From positions 61,292-125,291 of the forward strand of contig SEMN01001016.1 of assembly GCA_005408345.1 (NCBI GenBank): 64,000 nt of DNA, given 5' to 3'. Every line of letters starts with the position of its first letter. Position 1 is the first letter of the stretch. The translations under genes were made by a program, and so were the position numbers. The notes under the pieces are model-generated. The model did no database searches. It worked only from the letters and a program-made list of their open reading frames with translations, and was not told the DNA's origin. The DNA is from Macquaria australasica (Eukaryota; Chordata; Actinopteri; Centrarchiformes; Percichthyidae). Below, one piece after another: positions 59,446-64,000 of the stretch.

Positions 59446-61011
59446 ATCCAGATTGCATTAAATCTCAGGTTAACCTTACACCTAAAGATATGGATGTGCA
59501 GGACTGGCATGATGAGGTATAATTATGAGGTGTAATAACCCTCAGTGTTATTAAACAGGCTGTTTAAGACTTTTAGTGAAAACGTTTTTTGCTAAGGCTT
59601 GTGTAGGGCTGCAGCTAACGATTATATTCTGGATTAATCAATGAAGTTAAATGTTATTGTAAATTCTGTTACAATCTCCTTCAGTCCCAGGTGATGTCTT
59701 CAAAGTGCTCGTTTTATGTAAGGAACAGTCTAAACCACATAAGAAAAAGAAACGCAGCAAATCATCATGTTGGAGAAGATGAACCCAGAAAATGTTTCTT
59801 TAAAAAGATAAAAGTTTTTATCAGAATACGTATCAATTCATTTTCTGTTGATCTACTTATCAATCAATCAATCAATCAACTAACTGTCTCAGCTCTGTAT
59901 ATATATTGAACAAATCTTTCTAAATTAGTCTACCAATTTCAAAGAACAGCTATTGGCATGACTATGTCCCAAGGCCATGTACTTCATATTTGACTGACGG
60001 TCACGATGACCTTAAGGATCATTATGTATTAGTTTGTACTACTTTGAAGAACAGATTCATTAAACAATACTATAGGATTACTCCAAGCACTGTTCAATTT
60101 GAAAAATCTTACTTCTGTTCCTTTTATGTTCGTTGTGGAATAACGAGAAAGAAAAGGCTGAGTGAAGAACAAAGCATGACAGAACGCAGAGTACCTTACA
60201 TATACATTTGTATTTAGTATACAAAAAATTGAAATATTTCACCACACAGACGTGAAGTAATAAAAAATAAGACAGTTGGAACAAGTATACAAGTAATTTT
60301 ACATTACATACGTACATGGCCAATGCATTTCATCATATAACCTCTCCTAAGAATTACAGTGGGTCAATAAACCAGAGAACTTCCATGCAATAATACATTA
60401 GAATTTTTTGCTGTGTTTCTCAGCTACATTTCGACACCTTAGCTAGGCAGGACCACACAACATGATTCAACCACAGTTTGCTATGCCAACCAAAGACAGC
60501 ATGACAGAGTGGACTGCAGTGCTGCGTCTTACCACTCGAGGGAGACAGACACACTGCAGGCCTGCAACCATACAGAAATGCATTTCATAAAGGTGCAATC
60601 TGCACCATTTGCCACAATGACAAACTCCACAAAGATTGGCCCCTTTATTGTACACTGTTAGCAACACTTGTAACTTTAACATGAGCGACTACAGTATAAT
60701 CCCTTTAGTTTGAATTGTTTTAGTTTTAAGAGCTAAATATGCAGGTACATGTAGATAGATATTCATAACGCATTCCTTTTCTAAGGATTATTCTGTATAT
60801 CACTAGATGTCATTAATATCCTTTTTTTCTTTCTTTATCCCACAGATTGTTGAAAAGTCTTGTGTATTACTACAATACAATATGAAATAGTACCAAAACT
60901 GGACACTAAAAAACTTGGCTTAAAACAATAGTCTTTTATGCACTTCCCCAAACTGTCAAACAAAGCTGTCTCACTGATACCGACATGTGCTCGTGCACAC
61001 ACACAAACATT

Positions 61012-61016
<5 letters not shown>

Positions 61017-61058
<42 letters not shown>
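61017..61058. repeat. (CA)n microsatellite
   Basis: About 20 uninterrupted CA units. Confidence 0.9.
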
Positions 61059-61060
<2 letters not shown>

Positions 61061-61677
61061 CAGAGACGAGATCTAAACAATGGGATAAATTAAGACAGAA
61101 TATTTTAAGACCCATGCAAGCTCCTCCACCCCAGAGGCAGAACTCAGGCAGCAAGGTTGTACAGCCCCCATGTTTGGCATGCTTATCTGTCACATGTTCA
61201 CAGTTAGATGAAGTTACCCAAAGACACTTGACTAAGATCAGATGTTTGTCCAAAGTACAGTAAGAACACAACCATTTTCAAGGATTTTTTTTCACCATAA
61301 AGGCTAGCACAGATTGGATACCATTTCTGTTTCGGTAAATTCTCAAGGTTCACTTACTGTCTTTTTCCAGTCCCTTCAACCACATGTCATGGGCTTCATT
61401 AGCGAAGGAGACCCAGTGAATGAAGACCATGAGATATGGTTGAAAGCTTGTGAAAAAGCTAAGAAGTGGACCTTAAGTTAAGACTATTTTGTCAAACTAC
61501 TTCTCACAAGTTGAGCTTGAAGATGAATTCTTGACCTTGTAAATAGAAGTTTTCAGCCAAATCTTCAACTGAGCAAACTCTTCTGCTGGTCAGGCAGGAA
61601 GGTGTGGCTGAGAGCTCCGCTAAAACCAAGTAAGTGGACCTGACAACTGATAAGAATTTTTTTGTCCAACTATTCAA

Positions 61678-61760
61678 TGCAATTTAATTTCATTTATATA
61701 GCGCCAAATTATAACAGAAGTTATCTAAGGGCACTTTTCACATAGAGCAGGTCTAGTTCT
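61678..61760 (-). mobile_element. LINE 3'-end fragment (minus orientation), diverged
   Basis: 'caatttaatttcatttatat', 'agcgccaaattataacagaa', 'gttatctaagggcactttt', 'agagcaggtctag'; same family tail. Confidence 0.65.
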
Positions 61761-62902
61761 CTTTATGATATTAACTACTACTATTCACAAGGTCAAGAAT
61801 GAGCCTTCACACTCAAACTTAAGGTTGTTTTAAGATTGAGGCTAAATGAGAAAAAGACAAAAATGAAGAAACCGTGCGATGAGTTCAGAGTCACTGGAGT
61901 TAAAAGTCACCACTCTTACTTTTGACTGCTATTTCAACATTATGCTAGGTCTCTTCCACATAATCCTTTTGGAGGAACATGTTCATAGTTTTGCCCATCA
62001 TACCTATAAGCATCAACAAGACTATACTCACTAAAGTAAGCTGCTGGCCCCTGTTAACCCCCGTTCCTTTGACTTTGTCCAATGTTACAGCTTTTCTAAG
62101 CTAGAACACTACTTGGCCCCAGATTAAACACTGATTTGGCGATATGCACCATATTAGCATAAAACTGATATGATGAAGGTCTTAAACTACATTTTGAGAC
62201 AGGGCCCCTCTACAAGACAGGGCTTCAAGATTAAGTACAAATGTTGGACTTGCTTTTAAGCACTGACTTGCATTCTTAAATCTCAGGAATTTACTTGATG
62301 GGTCCAATGCTATTACTGATTGGAATGAGGACCCCAGGTCTGGAATTTCCCTTTAACATATTCTCATTTGTTGTAGAAAAAACACATTATTTCTATTTAA
62401 GACATCATGCTCTATTTGTGAAATTTAGGTGAATCAGGCAGTAGTATTTTGTTTTTCTGTGTGCATGCCAGTACCATGCTGATCTTAGATCAGGAGCTGA
62501 GGGTAACTTCAGACCTGAAGGTGCATTCACAGTTCACTTTCTATCTAGTCAACACTGCATTAATTCAAGCAAGCATGGCTGAGAAAGAAGAGATGTTACA
62601 GTAATGAAGACAAATCTTTGTCAGCCCTCATGGCAACTTGATGTTGTTCTATGAGTACAAAGTAGGTGGACAGTTAGATGTCTTTCACAGAGAACCTATG
62701 AACCTATTCAGTAATGGTAAAAAAATCAGATTAAATATTGGTCTTGTTACCAATATCGCTTTGAAAAAACATCAATATAAAGAAAGCAATCTCAGCAGTG
62801 CACACTCACTCTTGCTAGTTTTTCTCTCTCATCCCCTCATCCAGAGAAGTAGTGGTTGTTGTACATGGTGATGTAGTGTAGTGTTTTAGCAGTGTTTCCT
62901 CC

Positions 62903-63033
62903 TCAGAACATGGTGCACCTCTTTCCCCTCTTCTTCACGGGCGGAGGGCAGAGCACGGCTCGGATGGCCTCGTCGAATACTGTCTTCAGGCCTCGCTGGG
63001 TCAGCGCAGAGCACTCCAGGTACTTCACGGCCC
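62903..63033 (-). CDS. rac3: Rac3 small GTPase, last coding exon (partial gene)
   Basis: On the minus strand, acceptor ccttccttag is followed by AVKYLECSALTQRGLKTVFD and then EAIRAVLCPPPVKKRGKRCT-M-F and a stop (62903-62905). This is the end of a Rac GTPase: the CSAL box (G5, nucleotide binding), the polybasic tail, and a CaaX box CTMF that is geranylgeranylated to anchor the protein in membranes. Human RAC3 ends KKPGKKCTVF and Rac1 ends differently (CLLL), and dcxr and rfng are neighbours as in human, so rac3 is favoured. The exon starts in phase to complete a Gly codon; upstream exons lie beyond the right edge. Rac3 controls actin dynamics and NADPH oxidases. Confidence 0.93.
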
Positions 63034-63389
63034 CTAAGGAAGGAAGAGGCCATGATGGGAAAAAGATTTCTCAGTGACACTCAGCAGCAACGTCTGAAAC
63101 CTTCACCCGCGACACCTTTACGACATCAGAATGGGGGGCAGTGACCAACAATAACTTTCCAAACCTGAGCACATCTACTTCTATCTTCTTCTGTCCCTGC
63201 TGAAGAATCAGCTCTTTTCTGCTTCCTTAATGTAGGATCCCTTGCTATTAAATGTTTATAATGACCAACAATATTGATTTTCTTTACCAATCCAGAGTCT
63301 TGGATTAATCCTGATGAATGAGTCATCCCCCACAATATCTATTTTTCCACCAGCCAAGACTGACAGGCCGAGGCGGTGTAGTAATTCAC
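63034..63389. other. rac3 last intron, nothing recognised
   Basis: Contains pyrimidine-rich sequence near 63170-63230 but no exon of rac3 or other gene is evident. Confidence 0.5.
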
Positions 63390-63900
63390 AGAACTGATTT
63401 TAGCTGTTCTCCACTTTTGAGAGTCTTAGTTTTATTTTAAAGAATAAATTGCCCATTGTATGGGTTTTAATTTACAGACCTCCTAAACTTAGTTCTGGTT
63501 TTATTCAGGAATTTTCAGACCTTTTACCAGTCATTATGCTACAATATGACCGAGTTCTTATTCTTGGTGATTTTAATATCCATGTTTGTTGCCCTTCTTC
63601 CTCCTCGTTTACTTCGGATCAAACTTTATGATTCTTTTAATCTTACCAAATATGTTAAACGTCCCAGCCATTACAAAGGACACACACTTGACCTGGTGCT
63701 CTCCTATGGGTTCTGTGTGGAAGATGTGAATTTGGTTGATTTTGCCATCTCTGATCATAGTAGCAGTGCTCTTCCAGGCTCCACCCCTCTCTCCTGACCC
63801 CCAATCTCGGAACCCACTGGCTATCATCTGATGACGAGTTGAATGCAGATACATTTAAAAAAAGCTAATAAAAGCTCATCTCTAGGGTTCCGAGACTGAT
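63390..63900 (+). mobile_element. L2/Rex-like LINE endonuclease fragment
   Basis: Frames give PIVWVLIYRPPKLSSGFIQE, FSDLLPVIMLQYDRVLILGD with the AP-endonuclease box LGDFNIHV, then after a frameshift SFNLTKYVKRPSHYKGHTLD-LVLS and VDFAISDHS (catalytic SDH box). This is the APE-type endonuclease of a non-LTR element, ending abruptly. It probably belongs to the same broad group as the LINE tails elsewhere in the window. Confidence 0.75.
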
Positions 63901-64000
63901 AAAAAGCTAATAGTCGTCAATTGATAGCCGATGGGTTCTAAGATTGCATTTCAGCCAATGCGTTCCGCCTCTTTTGCTCTCCACACGGACTGTTTACCTG

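Larger units (their letters stand above)
59443..62902. other. dcxr-rac3 convergent region, likely containing the rac3 3' UTR
   Basis: No protein recognised. Features: (CA)n at 61017-61058 and a LINE-tail copy at 61678-61760. Because rac3 is read leftwards and its stop is at 62903, its 3' UTR must lie in the right part; how far it runs is unknown. Confidence 0.5.

Noticed and set aside
59284..59535. Reading frame running through Ile-Tyr repeats
   Set aside because: It is the translation of the (TA)n microsatellite and the antisense of a LINE fragment.
60985..61271. His-Thr and Cys-Val repeat frames on both strands
   Set aside because: Produced by the (CA)n tract; no conserved sequence outside it.
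1..64000. tRNA, rRNA or other structured RNA genes
   Set aside because: No cloverleaf or conserved A/B box pair was convincing by eye; a covariance-model scan would be decisive.

Overview
The window is vertebrate nuclear DNA, almost certainly from a bony fish (a percomorph-type teleost). Genes are split into short exons with GT-AG introns. Three exon sets form a linkage group also known from human 17q25 (radical fringe, dicarbonyl/L-xylulose reductase, Rac3). There is also a fish-type NLRC3-like NLR gene with a B30.2 domain, and the repeats belong to families typical of fish (DIRS, BEL/Pao, Ty3/gypsy, L1-like, L2/Rex-like, Tc1 and TTAA-target elements). No bacterial, CRISPR or tRNA features were seen. 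Layout. 1-9000: mostly non-coding repeats, with one last exon of an unidentified plus-strand gene (1710-1803) and a candidate interferon response element near 5600. 9014-22533: a complete plus-strand NLR gene whose ten exons keep the reading frame throughout and add up to exactly 3600 nt (1199 codons plus stop). Decayed extra copies of its small N-terminal exon lie in its first intron. 22534-31000: a transposon graveyard holding a minus-strand L1-like LINE tail, three copies of one LINE 3' end (one with an SGNH-esterase remnant), a GC-rich 209-bp tandem repeat, and a minus-strand BEL/Pao element with a nested insertion. 33184-34034: a TTAA-flanked element next to rfng. 34554-42474: rfng in eight exons that total exactly 1200 nt (399 aa). 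47877-57671: dcxr in eight exons that total 735 nt (244 aa, the same length as the human enzyme). Its 7-kb first intron is mostly one DIRS-type tyrosine-recombinase retrotransposon with its terminal inverted repeats and internal complementary region intact, although its genes are broken. 62903-63033: the last coding exon of rac3 on the minus strand, ending in a CTMF prenylation box. 63390-63900: a LINE endonuclease fragment. How the genes relate. rfng (Golgi glycosyltransferase for Notch), dcxr (cytosolic sugar/dicarbonyl reductase) and rac3 (small GTPase) are not a pathway; their order and orientation are an old linkage group. The NLR gene is an innate-immune sensor of a lineage-expanded fish family and looks like a separate unit beside that block. 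I found no clear new gene system. The best second-look items are the resolved DIRS ends with an abutting 26-bp-arm hairpin, the decayed NLR exon copies with the possible ISRE, the TTAA element carrying an intact 47-codon leader reading frame, and the two Myb/SANT element copies sharing one stop codon.
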